From an uncultured Collinsella sp. (GTDB lineage Bacteria > Actinomycetota > Coriobacteriia > Coriobacteriales > Coriobacteriaceae), in contig CAUBMI010000004.1 of the NCBI GenBank assembly GCA_958436995.1, positions 1 through 64,000 of the forward strand: a stretch of DNA of 64,000 nt. Direction: 5' to 3'. A program made the translations under genes and the position numbers. Within the stretch, counting starts at the first letter, position 1, and every line of letters begins with the position of its first letter. This document shows positions 24,495 through 32,685 of this stretch, in pieces. A model generated the notes under the pieces. That model ran no database searches, was not told where the DNA came from, and saw only the letters and a program-made list of their open reading frames with translations.

Positions 24495-24652
24495 ACGGCT
24501 CCAAGCCAAACGGACGCCGCGGCGCCCAAAGCCGCCTCAACAACGCCAGCAACCACCCCAACCAAGCCCAAAGCCGCCCAAACAACCCCAGCGAGCGCCC
24601 CGATCAGGCCTGAATGGGCCTCGCAGCCATATCCGGGCGACCCCCGCAAATC
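24495..24652. other. Low-complexity stretch after tRNA-Val
   Basis: 158 bases rich in CCAAAGCCGCC and AACAACSCCAGC near-repeats. Read on the + strand one frame gives a Pro/Ala/Thr/Lys linker (APKAASTTPATTPTKPKAA), which could be a remnant of a secreted-protein linker. There is no start, no ribosome site, and no domain, so I do not call a gene. Confidence 0.4.
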
Positions 24653-24832
24653 GAAGGTGAATGGTTTCCCGCGAAGTGAACGAGCCAAAACAAACCCCCG
24701 GAACATCGACACTTTTGGCGGTTCATTTCCTGCAGCTTTGTCGTTAGAATCCTGCGATTTTGGCGCAAAAAAGTGTGGATGCTTCGGGGGTCCAAAAACA
24801 CTCGTTCACTTCACGGGAAACCATTCACCTTC
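24653..24832. repeat. 180-bp long inverted repeat
   Basis: The left arm 24653-24684 (GAAGGTGAATGGTTTCCCG...) and right arm 24801-24832 are reverse complements at 31 of 32 positions. Pairing continues inward with gaps (CCCCCGGAACATCGACACTTTTG facing CAAAAAAGTGTGGATGCTTCGGGGG in part). A single half-arm copy occurs at 47470-47487. No open frame is in the loop. It looks like a transcribed long hairpin or a MITE-like element downstream of tRNA-Val. Confidence 0.75.
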
Positions 24833-24867
24833 AAAACGGCAGCACCCCTTCGCCGTCAAAGGCCCAC

Positions 24868-25971
24868 TTACCAATGCTGACGCGCCTCAATAACGGTCTG
24901 CCAGAGCTTAAACCGCTTTGTCTCGACGCGCGCCCGTGCCAAATATCGCGCTTCCTCGGTCATGGGCTTGTAAAATATGGGCCGCTTGCGACGATGCAGC
25001 TTCCGTCGGACGCGTTCGCACAGGCGAACGAGCTTTTCGTAGTCGCTCGCCTGGTCAGTCGTCACCGTAAAGTACGCGACCCCATTGAGCATCTGCAGCT
25101 CGTTGCGGCGCTCGGTATCCTTGTGGATTTTCTCGCTTCCATCATGGATGGCGTCGCTGTCGTAATCAACCAGCGCGGTAAGCACCTCGGGCAGCAAGCC
25201 AGCCCTTACTTTATCCAGGCCCAACTCAGCTTTCGCCGTAAGCGTGATGTCGGGCGTGCGCTCCAACACGCGCAGTTTGCGGTTGCGCCCATCGTTGTAG
25301 CCGTCGCGAATGAAGTACTTCTTGTTCAGCTCGGCCTTGCCCAGTGCAAGCCCGCCGTAATGCGCAGGCAGCGACATAAACATGCAAAGCCCCGACTCCC
25401 TTGGAGACCGTGAGCCCTCTTCCACGTACGGAAGCAACGCCTTCGCCTTAGCGGCGCCTCTCACCTTTGATGCCCGGTCAAGGTACGCCGCGATGAGCTC
25501 CTTAGTCGTGAGCCTGCCATCGCGCATGCCCGCATCCCTGCTTGTTACCCCACCGGGAGCAAGGTTATCCAGCCGGTAGTCCGATGTCATGGCATAGCCG
25601 GCGTAGATGGCCGCCGCCGCATCGCCATCGTGCGCGGCCTGCAAAAACGCCAGCTCGGGAGAGCACACGTACGCATCCAGGTCGCCCATCCAGTGGCCCA
25701 GCGAGATAAACGAACCCGCCGGGAGCTCGTTGGTGCACAGGTGCGTCTTAACATGCTTGCTCCGCCGACGGTCGGCGCGCGACGGCACCAGCAAATCCAG
25801 CGTTTGGATCCCCAGGTCATAGCGATCGATAAACTCCTGCGCCTCTTCGTCACAGAGCGCGCAGGCACCCGCGATCGACACGACCTCTGGCTCCGAATCC
25901 CCAAAGCGCGGGTTCGGGATGTGCGCCAAGAGCGCCAGCGCAGCGTTATGTGAAACGATAAAGTAGCTCAT
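24868..25971 (-). CDS. Putative endonuclease-domain (DUF559-like) protein
   Basis: 367 residues, cytoplasmic. The C-terminal part has LLPEVLTALVDYDSDAIHDG then EKIHKDTERRNELQMLNGV. That spacing of Asp, Glu/Lys and Arg resembles the DUF559/VSR-like PD-(D/E)XK fold, where the DYDSD strand and the following helix hold the active site. The middle section (SPELAFLQAAHDG, LPYVEEGSRSPRESGLCMFMSLP) resembles a recurrent architecture in Coriobacteriia proteins of unknown role. It shares general layout with the AbiEi-like gene at 43845-44807. The ribosome site at the ATG is weak. Defence or regulatory function is a guess. Confidence 0.5.
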   Translation of the reverse strand: MSYFIVSHNAALALLAHIPNPRFGDSEPEVVSIAGACALCDEEAQEFIDRYDLGIQTLDLLVPSRADRRRSKHVKTHLCTNELPAGSFISLGHWMGDLDAYVCSPELAFLQAAHDGDAAAAIYAGYAMTSDYRLDNLAPGGVTSRDAGMRDGRLTTKELIAAYLDRASKVRGAAKAKALLPYVEEGSRSPRESGLCMFMSLPAHYGGLALGKAELNKKYFIRDGYNDGRNRKLRVLERTPDITLTAKAELGLDKVRAGLLPEVLTALVDYDSDAIHDGSEKIHKDTERRNELQMLNGVAYFTVTTDQASDYEKLVRLCERVRRKLHRRKRPIFYKPMTEEARYLARARVETKRFKLWQTVIEARQHW

Positions 25972-26288
25972 GGCGCAAAGGTAGCACGCGCGTCGGCGGC
26001 CGTTAGCGGTCCTGCCAAGTTATCGGCAAACGACCGGCGGATTTTTGCCGCGACGCGTCCAAAGTGCTCATTCGTCGACGTCTAGCTGCAAATCCGTCAA
26101 GCTTTTGGCAAGGTTGCCGCTCAACTGACCAAAATCTGACCATTTGCTTGCCCATTTGCTTGACGGCGCGCCCTCGCCAAAATGCTCCGCGACTTCTCAG
26201 GCGGTCGAAGTGCTCGTTTAGCGACCACACACCCACTGCTGGGGTATCCTTGGAGCACATGCACCGCAAGCCGCACAAAGGAGCCGCC
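25972..26288. other. Divergent intergenic region with TGACCA repeats
   Basis: 317 bases between two divergent genes. At 26125-26166 there are repeated units: CTGACCAAAAT, CTGACCATTTGCTTG, and CCATTTGCTTGACGG. A related block is found at 44863-44903, upstream of another nuclease-like gene. Otherwise nothing recognisable except presumed promoters. Confidence 0.45.
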
Positions 26289-26987
26289 ATGCGCACCGAG
26301 CTCGATGTTCCCTTTTCGCACAAAGACAAGGCCAAGGCCCTGGGCGCCAAGTGGGACCGGGTCAAGAAGATCTGGTACGTGCCCGATGGCGTCAACCCCG
26401 AGCCCTTTGCCGCGTGGCTGCCCGGCGTTGATCGCTCCGACCCCAGCGCGCCCTACATCTACCTGGTGCTGGGCAAGCGCGAGTGTTGGAAGTGCCACGA
26501 GCAGACGACGGTCGCGGCCTTTGGCATTCCGTATTGGGCGACCGAAGACTCGGGCAGCGAGGCTGCGCCCGGCGATGCGCGCGCCATGGACGACGCGGGT
26601 CACATTGCGATCGACACCGCCCACGCCAACGCCATAGCCATCGTCCCCGCGCTGGGCTGCGTGCCGGCCGAGATCCGCGACTACCTGCGCGAGCGCTGTG
26701 CTTACAAGCCCACAACGTCGCGCACCACCAAGACCGTATCGCTCGCCAGCACCTGCACCGGCTGCGGCGCACTGCAAGGCAGCCATTACCTGTTCGAGGA
26801 GCCCACGTCGCCGTTTGCGCTCACGGCCATCAACAAGCTGCCCGCGCTGGAGTTCGTGCGCGTGGAAGTCGCCGGCGTCTACGGCATCCCCGACAGTCAG
26901 GACAACTTTGACCAGGCGCTCTTCACCTGGGCACGCGACCACCACACCCAGTTCCACAAGACCCTGTGCGAGGGGATTTACCTGTAG
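26289..26987 (+). CDS. DUF5710 domain protein with zinc-binding motifs
   Basis: 232 residues from ATG 26289, preceded by AAAGGAG. Residues 1-45 (RTELDVPFSHKDKAKALGAKW and KKIWYVPDGVNPEPFAAWLP) are a DUF5710-type module, found at the ends of various DNA-related and phage proteins. Two cysteine pairs follow, ECWKCHEQ and CTGCGALQGSHYLFEE, together able to bind one zinc. The rest is unassigned. Single gene, divergent from the DUF559-like gene and next to another zinc-ribbon gene. Confidence 0.7.
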   Translation: MRTELDVPFSHKDKAKALGAKWDRVKKIWYVPDGVNPEPFAAWLPGVDRSDPSAPYIYLVLGKRECWKCHEQTTVAAFGIPYWATEDSGSEAAPGDARAMDDAGHIAIDTAHANAIAIVPALGCVPAEIRDYLRERCAYKPTTSRTTKTVSLASTCTGCGALQGSHYLFEEPTSPFALTAINKLPALEFVRVEVAGVYGIPDSQDNFDQALFTWARDHHTQFHKTLCEGIYL

Positions 26988-27114
26988 GGCAAAACTCGAA
27001 AACCGAGTCCAGTTTTCCTCGAAAATCGAATATGCGCAGATAGCTGAGTTGTTGGCGTAACGCAGAAAATGTCGAATCACTGGGTTTACCCGACTAGATA
27101 TTCAGCCTTCGAAG

Positions 27115-27396
27115 CTATGACTCCGCATCGTCATAGGTAATAGCACATCCGCAAGTTGGGCATTGCTGAGGATAGACCGGGAGACGCAGACCCGTTCGAG
27201 CCCGCGGGTCAGTAGACTGCTTGTCGCGAATGTCGATGAAGTTGATGTCTAGGCATGGAAGGTCTGCGCCGCAGCTTGGGCAGGGCAGACAGATTTGGCT
27301 GCAGGTGGCCTCGACGAGCGGGAATAGGCTCCGGTCCATTAACGCTCGCGGTAGGTTTCCGTACACGCCGCGCGCGATATCGCTTCGCCATCCCAT
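27115..27396 (-). CDS. Small zinc-ribbon protein
   Basis: 93 residues with CPSCGADLPCL and a second pair QQCPTCGCAITYDD, a rubredoxin-like zinc ribbon. GGGGAGACC precedes the ATG, which supports real translation. No known family comes to mind. It lies between the DUF5710 gene and the HNH nuclease gene; a role as accessory DNA- or RNA-binding protein is possible but not shown. Confidence 0.55.
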   Translation of the reverse strand: MGWRSDIARGVYGNLPRALMDRSLFPLVEATCSQICLPCPSCGADLPCLDINFIDIRDKQSTDPRARTGLRLPVYPQQCPTCGCAITYDDAES

Positions 27397-27514
27397 GGTC
27401 TCCCCTTTCCCGTTTTACCTGTTGAGGAAAGGATGGCAGGATCGTGCAGCTCTCGATGCGGCGCAGCGCGATCCGATCAATCGACATGATTGGGTTGCGA
27501 CGGGCCGCACCCAG

Positions 27515-28597
27515 CTAATACGGAGCAACGGCTTCCGCCCGGCGCCGCGATTCCGAGAAATCAAACTCGGCTCGATGGGCCTCGAGAAATCGTGCGTTGG
27601 GGCGCAAACGATGTTCATCCGGCTCGCGCAACACCGAGCCCGCAAACGCCGCATAATCCGTGTACTGCAGAAGGTACGACCCGCAAAGTTGATAGTCGCC
27701 GCGTACCAGCTCAAACGAAATCAGATGAGCATCGAACAGCGAGTGCAGGTCGCGGCGCAGCAGAATACCGTTGCTGACAACCTGCGACTTGGGACCCGAG
27801 TAGTTCTCGACATGCGCAGCTTCGAGCGCTTCGTCGACGTTACAACCCGAGACGGCGCATCGACCAGCGTAGGCCTCAAAGAGCTCAGTGCGAAAACGTT
27901 GCTGGCCGATTCGCTCGCGACGCAGCGCATAGCGAACCTTTTCATCATCGCTCGCCGAGGCGCCGGAAAACTCCGCCGCGAGCGGAGCGTCCTTCATGTA
28001 GCTCATATCGGGGAAGAAACGCGCGTCGGGTCCACCCTTGTGAACGGGACCGTGCAACACAAACCAGCTGTTCTCCGGCTCGTAACGCTCAACGAATGCT
28101 AGGCCAAGCACCTTGTAGCCAGCGCTCGTTGCAAAGAAAACGCCGACGGGAACGCCGCACTCCATGCAGTTGATCATCTTTTGGTTGTAGTCCTGGTCGC
28201 GCCAGTTTTCGACCGAAGCACTTTGCGACGAATACTTGAGCACCCACGTGCCGTCCTCGAGATAGAGCGGCGGAACGTCGGGGTAGGCGCCGCGCTTGGA
28301 ATTGTGCACCGAAAGAGCAAAGGTCTTCTCGCGCGGATGCTTAACGCGCCCGCAACCAGGCCAAAAGATGCCCGAGTCGCGCGACACCGGAAAGAGCTCA
28401 GAATCAATCGTCAGGCGAAAGGGGTATTGAGGGCTATCGGCATTGGTGCGATGCGGGAGCTTATCCCACAGGCCGCCACGCTGCTCCTCGCGCAAGAACC
28501 ACTCCCAGGCCTGGACATATTCGGACGGCACAAAGCTGCAAGCGCGATCGAAACTCGGCCGCGCAATCAGCGGAACACTAGAAGCGATGCCGTCCAT
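27515..28597 (-). CDS. HNH endonuclease domain protein
   Basis: 360 residues from ATG 28595-28597, with GGAGG six bases upstream. The C-terminal HNH (HNH_2-like) domain reads AYAGRCAVSGCNVDEALEAAHV, then NGILLRRDLHSLFDAHLISF: the His of AAHV, Asn of NGILL, and DLHSLFD are the catalytic and metal residues. The N-terminal two thirds are an unrecognised module with aromatic-rich strands, perhaps the DNA-reading part. Such proteins often act as restriction enzymes, including modification-dependent ones; no methylase gene is nearby. Its promoter must lie in the 60 bases before a terminator of the upstream gene. Confidence 0.75.
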   Translation of the reverse strand: MDGIASSVPLIARPSFDRACSFVPSEYVQAWEWFLREEQRGGLWDKLPHRTNADSPQYPFRLTIDSELFPVSRDSGIFWPGCGRVKHPREKTFALSVHNSKRGAYPDVPPLYLEDGTWVLKYSSQSASVENWRDQDYNQKMINCMECGVPVGVFFATSAGYKVLGLAFVERYEPENSWFVLHGPVHKGGPDARFFPDMSYMKDAPLAAEFSGASASDDEKVRYALRRERIGQQRFRTELFEAYAGRCAVSGCNVDEALEAAHVENYSGPKSQVVSNGILLRRDLHSLFDAHLISFELVRGDYQLCGSYLLQYTDYAAFAGSVLREPDEHRLRPNARFLEAHRAEFDFSESRRRAEAVAPY

Positions 28598-28656
28598 AAG
28601 GAACCTCCAGGAAGAACAGTTCCCCACATTATCGCCGACACAGTGAGAGCACTATA

Positions 28657-28689
28657 CGAAAAAGGGCCACTTCCTTGGAAGTGGCCCTT
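28657..28689 (-). terminator. Terminator of the second surface-protein pair
   Basis: On the minus strand AAGGGCCACTTCC-AA-GGAAGTGGCCCTTTTTCG is a perfect 13-bp stem with a T run, 38 bases after the stop of the gene at 28728. Confidence 0.9.
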
Positions 28690-28727
28690 CAAACAGGCTT
28701 AATTGATGAATTGGATCTGACGCAATA

Positions 28728-29672
28728 TTACTTACCGTCAGGAACGATACCGACCAAGCTGACCGTTACGTCAAAGGTCGGAGCAGTGGTGTTCTTGCCC
28801 TGCTCGGACCAGTTTTGACAGTCGGAATCGGTGCCTTCCATCCAGATGACGATCTTCATGTTCGTACCGTTGTAGTCAACGTTCTTTGCAATGGCCTGCG
28901 GTTTTGCTCCGTCAGGCTTGGAATAAGAACCGCCCGATCCGGTAGCGGCCCAATCGCCACCGTTCTGGTCAACTAGGGTCGCGCCGGAAATATGAGCATA
29001 ATCGGGCGCTTTGGTCTCGGTGCCTTCAGCAGCAACACAGCTCCAGCCGATCGTATAAGAGGCATCGTTGCCATGTTCGGCAGTCGAAGGCTCAACCGGG
29101 GCGTAGACAACCTTAAGCTCATCGTCAATTACGATGCCAACACGCAGGCTACCCTGGATCTTGCCAAACCACTCCTGCGTTGCATTGTCGGAAGGCTTTA
29201 TGGTGACAGGATTCGCACCGTCTAGATAGACATCCGCAACACCCGTGTTCGTCACGGTGTAGAGGGTGTAGTCAGCGGCGACGTAGGCATAATAGGAATC
29301 GGCACCGTTCGTCAGCGCATACTTGCCGTCGGCGCCCGTGTTGGCCTTCTGATAGCCGGAGACATCGGTGCCCTGCCAGGACTTGGGGACGAACCAAGAC
29401 TGCGCATCGTTTGTCGATGAAGGGCTGATTTCGTGACCCACAGAGCTGGCAGTAGTCTGTTTGTCTGAACCGTCATGGTTAATATCTTTGCCCTGAGCAA
29501 TTTGCAGCACCATGCCATTCGCTTGAGCAGAAATGGTGCTCGTAGTTGCATGGACCCTACTGTTCGTGACAAACCATGCATAGGTAGTTGCAGAAAGCGC
29601 CACCGCCGAGACGACGACGGTCAACGCCGCTCCAACAAGCTGAATCTTAAGCTTCTTTACTGAATCGTGCAT
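28728..29672 (-). CDS. SipW-type exported protein F (TasA/camelysin-like)
   Basis: 314 residues. Basic start MHDSVKKLKIQ, signal LVGAALTVVVSAVALSATTYAWFVTNS, then VHATTSTISAQANG. The box TYAWFVTN and the ISAQ(A/S)N segment match its upstream neighbour, so the two arose by duplication. The C-terminal motif is MKIVIWMEGTDSDCQNW. The mature region is rich in Asp, Asn, Gly and Tyr. No peptidase gene is adjacent, so processing presumably uses the SipW enzymes encoded about 9-13 kb away. GGGAGGCGACGG precedes the ATG. Confidence 0.75.
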   Translation of the reverse strand: MHDSVKKLKIQLVGAALTVVVSAVALSATTYAWFVTNSRVHATTSTISAQANGMVLQIAQGKDINHDGSDKQTTASSVGHEISPSSTNDAQSWFVPKSWQGTDVSGYQKANTGADGKYALTNGADSYYAYVAADYTLYTVTNTGVADVYLDGANPVTIKPSDNATQEWFGKIQGSLRVGIVIDDELKVVYAPVEPSTAEHGNDASYTIGWSCVAAEGTETKAPDYAHISGATLVDQNGGDWAATGSGGSYSKPDGAKPQAIAKNVDYNGTNMKIVIWMEGTDSDCQNWSEQGKNTTAPTFDVTVSLVGIVPDGK

Positions 29673-29698
29673 ACCCGTCGCCTCCCTTCGTTAAGGAA

Positions 29699-29731
29699 AA
29701 GGGCAGGATCCCGGGCTGGGAACCTGCCCTT
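29699..29731 (-). terminator. Intercistronic hairpin between surface-protein genes E and F
   Basis: On the minus strand AAGGGCAGG-TTCCC-AGCCC-GGGAT-CCTGCCCTT then TTCC. It lies between gene E (upstream) and gene F. It looks like a partial terminator that would give more transcript of E than F. Confidence 0.65.
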
Positions 29732-29755
29732 CGCAAGCCACTATGAGACTGCGTA

Positions 29756-30529
29756 TTACTTGTTCTGGTTGTCAGCAGTAAAGGTAACGGTCAGCTTGGA
29801 AGAATCGGTCAGCTGCCCGAGGTTGTTCGTATAGACATTTTGATCGCTGCCTTCATAGAAGACATAGATATCGACTTTGGTATCTGCATCGGCTGGGACC
29901 GTGTCGGCAAGAATGCCATCGGCGGCAGTGATGCCATTGGAACCAAGCTTGAAAGTGCCGTCCTTATCAAGAACAACCCACCTGTCGCCGCACATCACCA
30001 AGAGACGAAGCGCAGAGTTGATACCAGAGGTGGTAGAAAGATCAGTGCCTTTGCCGTCTGCAGACGTTGCTTCGACAGAGGCGATCTTGAGATTAGAGAG
30101 GCTCTGGCCGCGGGAGCTAATATTGAAGGTATTCTTCTTAGCGAACTCCTTGTTAACGGCCTCTTCGGGCGTACCCGCATTGCCAACAAGCGACAGAGTG
30201 CCGTTCAGGGTTCCATCGTTCACATCTTTGCCAAAGCCCGTCATGAACTTGCCCTCGGTAGAGCCCTTCTGCTCACCAAAAGTAGCGGGGTACAGCTTGA
30301 CGTTTTCATCAGTCGCAACGTCAAATGTGCTGTCAACATTAACGGCCGAAGCGTTGTACTTAATCGTCATATACGACGCGTTCGACTGTGCGCTGATGCT
30401 GCTCGTCTGCGCCTTGACGGTATTGTTCGTCACAAACCATGCGAAGGTAGCGGAGCCGAGGGCTACGGCTGCCACGAGGACCATGGCGATGGCGGCGCCC
30501 ATCTGCTTCTTTAATGCTTTGGTATCCAT
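29756..30529 (-). CDS. SipW-type exported protein E (TasA/camelysin-like)
   Basis: 257 residues from ATG 30527-30529 with AAAGGGG upstream; longer upstream frames look non-coding. Signal ALKKQMGAAIAMVLVAAVALGSATFAWFVTNN, then TVKAQTSSISAQSN. The C-terminal motif appears as KVDIYVFYEGSDQNVYTNN, lacking the Cys present in most relatives. The protein ends in a beta-like strand (KLTVTFTADNQNK). It has fewer Cys and lower GC than the 15-24 kb operon proteins. First of a two-gene unit with an attenuator-like hairpin behind it, so it may be the abundant subunit. Confidence 0.75.
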   Translation of the reverse strand: MDTKALKKQMGAAIAMVLVAAVALGSATFAWFVTNNTVKAQTSSISAQSNASYMTIKYNASAVNVDSTFDVATDENVKLYPATFGEQKGSTEGKFMTGFGKDVNDGTLNGTLSLVGNAGTPEEAVNKEFAKKNTFNISSRGQSLSNLKIASVEATSADGKGTDLSTTSGINSALRLLVMCGDRWVVLDKDGTFKLGSNGITAADGILADTVPADADTKVDIYVFYEGSDQNVYTNNLGQLTDSSKLTVTFTADNQNK

Positions 30530-30925
30530 GCGGACCCCTTTCTTTCCCCATTCATCCCAGATGACCCTCGAGAAGCCCGGAAGGGGAGCCCGCGCTTTCG
30601 TGTTGGATGTTGCTTGCCCATCCTTTAGACATGGAATTGAGAATACCATAATTCTTACGATTTCCTTATGAGTTTTCGGCAGCCTACATTCCGGCAGATT
30701 CATAGGTCTACCTCGGGCAATATGTGGTGCTATGTGAACATCGTTTACCTTATTTGATCTCTCTCCCGCGCAGTCATAAGTCCCTCTTAAGCCTTGCGAC
30801 CGCAGCGCCACGCCATCGCATCATTCACCCTCCGCTGTGCTTCGCCCTAGCCCTTCCCCACTCGCTATACTGGTGTGGCACGTGTCATTTTTGCCTGCTA
30901 AACGAGCTATTTGTTGGGAGGGCTT
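30530..30925. other. Divergent intergenic region upstream of surface-protein gene E
   Basis: 396 bases without a convincing gene; lower in GC than its surroundings. I examined the minus-strand leader for c-di-GMP (GEMM) riboswitch features, because a PilZ gene is close, and saw a GGGCAAGC-like stretch but not the rest of the consensus. The long leader (over 200 bases before the start) makes regulation here likely, but unproven. Confidence 0.4.
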
Positions 30926-31438
30926 ATGCCTGCCGCCAATCAACCCAAGGGAAGCGTTTCTGCCGGATCGATTAAGCCGGTGACGCGCAAGGCCGTTCGT
31001 TGTCAGCGCGAAGTCGCCTGGCTGGTCACGCAAGCGGCCGGCAAGCTCGTCGCCACCTCCGATGACGTCAACGCGCCCACGCCCAGCTTTGTGCTGGCGG
31101 CGGCGTTGTCGTACACCCGCGAGCAGGAGCAGACCGCCCAGGAGGACGGACACGCGATTGGCTACGAGGCCGTCATGAGCCCCGACCTTGCGAGCTTTTG
31201 TGCAGCCGCGGGGTTACCCGCAGCACCCAACGCGCTTTCGGAGGCGGGCTACATGTTCACCCTCTCGGGCGCGGACCTCATTCGCGAGGTTTACGCCTAC
31301 TGCAGCGATCTGGGCGAACGCATGGGAGACGCGGCACAGGTCAAACCGGGCTACGCGATCAAGCTCGCGCTGCGGCTGTTCCTGCTGGATGCAGCCTCTG
31401 GCAACGACGCAACCTCCAAAGACAACACTTGCGCATAG
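30926..31438 (+). CDS. Uncharacterised small protein
   Basis: 170 residues from ATG 30926 with TTGGGAGGG upstream. No TM or signal. Mostly helical and Ala-rich, with PSFVLAAALSYTREQEQTAQ and GYAIKLALRLFLLDAASG. I do not recognise the family. It is the only + strand gene inside the second surface-protein locus and ends at a strong bidirectional terminator. Confidence 0.6.
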   Translation: MPAANQPKGSVSAGSIKPVTRKAVRCQREVAWLVTQAAGKLVATSDDVNAPTPSFVLAAALSYTREQEQTAQEDGHAIGYEAVMSPDLASFCAAAGLPAAPNALSEAGYMFTLSGADLIREVYAYCSDLGERMGDAAQVKPGYAIKLALRLFLLDAASGNDATSKDNTCA

Positions 31439-31441
31439 CAA

Positions 31442-31479
31442 AAGCGCCGGGCCGGAAAATCCATCCCGGCCCGGCGCTT
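31442..31479. terminator. Bidirectional terminator
   Basis: AAGCGCCGGGCCGG-AAAATCCATC-CCGGCCCGGCGCTT, a 14-bp perfect stem between convergent genes, with TTGTTCG after it on the + strand and TTGC on the minus strand. Confidence 0.85.
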
Positions 31480-31486
31480 GTTCGTT

Positions 31487-32680
31487 CTACTTGTCTCCGT
31501 CCTTCACGGGCGAGTTCTTTTGGTTGCGGCGGTTACCCCACGTCACGTTGTGCTCCTTGTAGTAATCGGGCGCCTCGTTGCCGCTCGCGCTAATGGGGTC
31601 GTTGCCGGTCAGGGTGTCGGCAATATCCTGCACGAACTTAACGAACAGGCTTGAATCGTCGGTCTCGGACGAATCGAAATCGAAACCGAACTCCACCGCG
31701 CCGCCGATGATCTTGTCCACGCACTCCGGGTCGTCGCCGTCCAGCCAAATGACCACGGTGTACTTGTCCACATCGCCCACGCGAAAGTTCTTGTGGCTAA
31801 TGGTGGTCACCACGTCTTTGGACTCAAACGGCTCGGTGTTGGGCTCGGGGCTGCCATCGGCCGCGGCAGCCGCGTAGGTGGTGGGCTCGCCGTTGCGATA
31901 CACCCGCACGCGCGCCGCCTTCTCCACGCCCTTGCTGGCGCTGACCACCTTGAGCTTGGCGCTGTAGCCCAGATCGGTCTTGCCGGCGTTGCGGATATAG
32001 AAGGTGTACGCCACGTAGTTCTTGCCGTTGTGGCTGCCGTCGACGCTATCCAGGTTGTCGGGCAGGTCGTCGGCGGCGATATTGGTGCCGTTGTCCACGG
32101 CGTCGGCCGCCAGGCGCGCGGTGGCGTTGTTAAAGTCGCCGTTGTCGGCAATGGCCACGCCGCGGCGGAACAGCTCCAGGCGGTTGAGGTTGATGGTGAA
32201 GTTGCCCATGTTTTCCTGCATAAACGACAGGGCGAACAGCACGCCAAAGGCAAGCGCCAGCACCACGAGGGCCTTTTGCAACTTGTCCATGCGCAGCAGC
32301 GCCGTGCCGATGCGCTCCATGCGACGCTTGGGCATGTACATGGACACGACCGCGTCGGGGTCGATGTCGTCGAGGTCCTGGTCGGCCAGCGCCTGCTCCA
32401 GCTCCTCGATGCGCACCACGCCGCGCAAGTCGCGCTTGGGTTTGGGCTTGCGCTTGGGCTTGGGCTTGCCGAAGCGCTTGCGGGAGGTGGGAGGCTGATC
32501 GAGGGCGGAGTCCTCGCCGGGTGCGTCCTCGGCATTGACGCGGGGTGCGTCTTGGGGCGCGCGCACGGCCTGGTCCTCGGCCTGATGCTCGGCCTGACCT
32601 TCGGCCAAATCCTCAGCCAAGCCCTCAGCCAGATCCTCGGCAGCTTGATCTTTGTTGTCGTTACGCTTGAACAGAGCCAT
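31487..32680 (-). CDS. Single-pass membrane protein sharing the surface-protein C-terminal motif
   Basis: 397 residues. A cytoplasmic N-terminus starts with a degenerate tandem repeat (AEDLAEGLAEDLAEGQAEHQAEDQA in short units), then a Lys/Arg/Pro-rich run (KRFGKPKPKRKPKPKRD). One TM (LQKALVVLALAFGVLFALSFM) at about residue 136 is followed by an outside domain. That domain ends with YTVVIWLDGDDPECVDKI, the same motif found near the C-termini of the SipW-type proteins. It lacks the TYAWF box, so it may stay anchored, for example as a fibre base or assembly factor (inference). Five bases separate it from the upstream PilZ gene. Confidence 0.65.
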   Translation of the reverse strand: MALFKRNDNKDQAAEDLAEGLAEDLAEGQAEHQAEDQAVRAPQDAPRVNAEDAPGEDSALDQPPTSRKRFGKPKPKRKPKPKRDLRGVVRIEELEQALADQDLDDIDPDAVVSMYMPKRRMERIGTALLRMDKLQKALVVLALAFGVLFALSFMQENMGNFTINLNRLELFRRGVAIADNGDFNNATARLAADAVDNGTNIAADDLPDNLDSVDGSHNGKNYVAYTFYIRNAGKTDLGYSAKLKVVSASKGVEKAARVRVYRNGEPTTYAAAAADGSPEPNTEPFESKDVVTTISHKNFRVGDVDKYTVVIWLDGDDPECVDKIIGGAVEFGFDFDSSETDDSSLFVKFVQDIADTLTGNDPISASGNEAPDYYKEHNVTWGNRRNQKNSPVKDGDK

Positions 32681-32685
32681 GGCGA

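Noticed and set aside
24318..24893. 191-residue + strand frame across tRNA-Val
   Set aside because: It runs through the tRNA, its terminator and the inverted repeat; no ribosome site.
30530..30925. c-di-GMP (GEMM) riboswitch upstream of surface-protein gene E
   Set aside because: A GGGCAAGC-like and a CGAAAG-like stretch are present, but the rest of the consensus (tetraloop-receptor helix, GACGCAAAGC) is absent.
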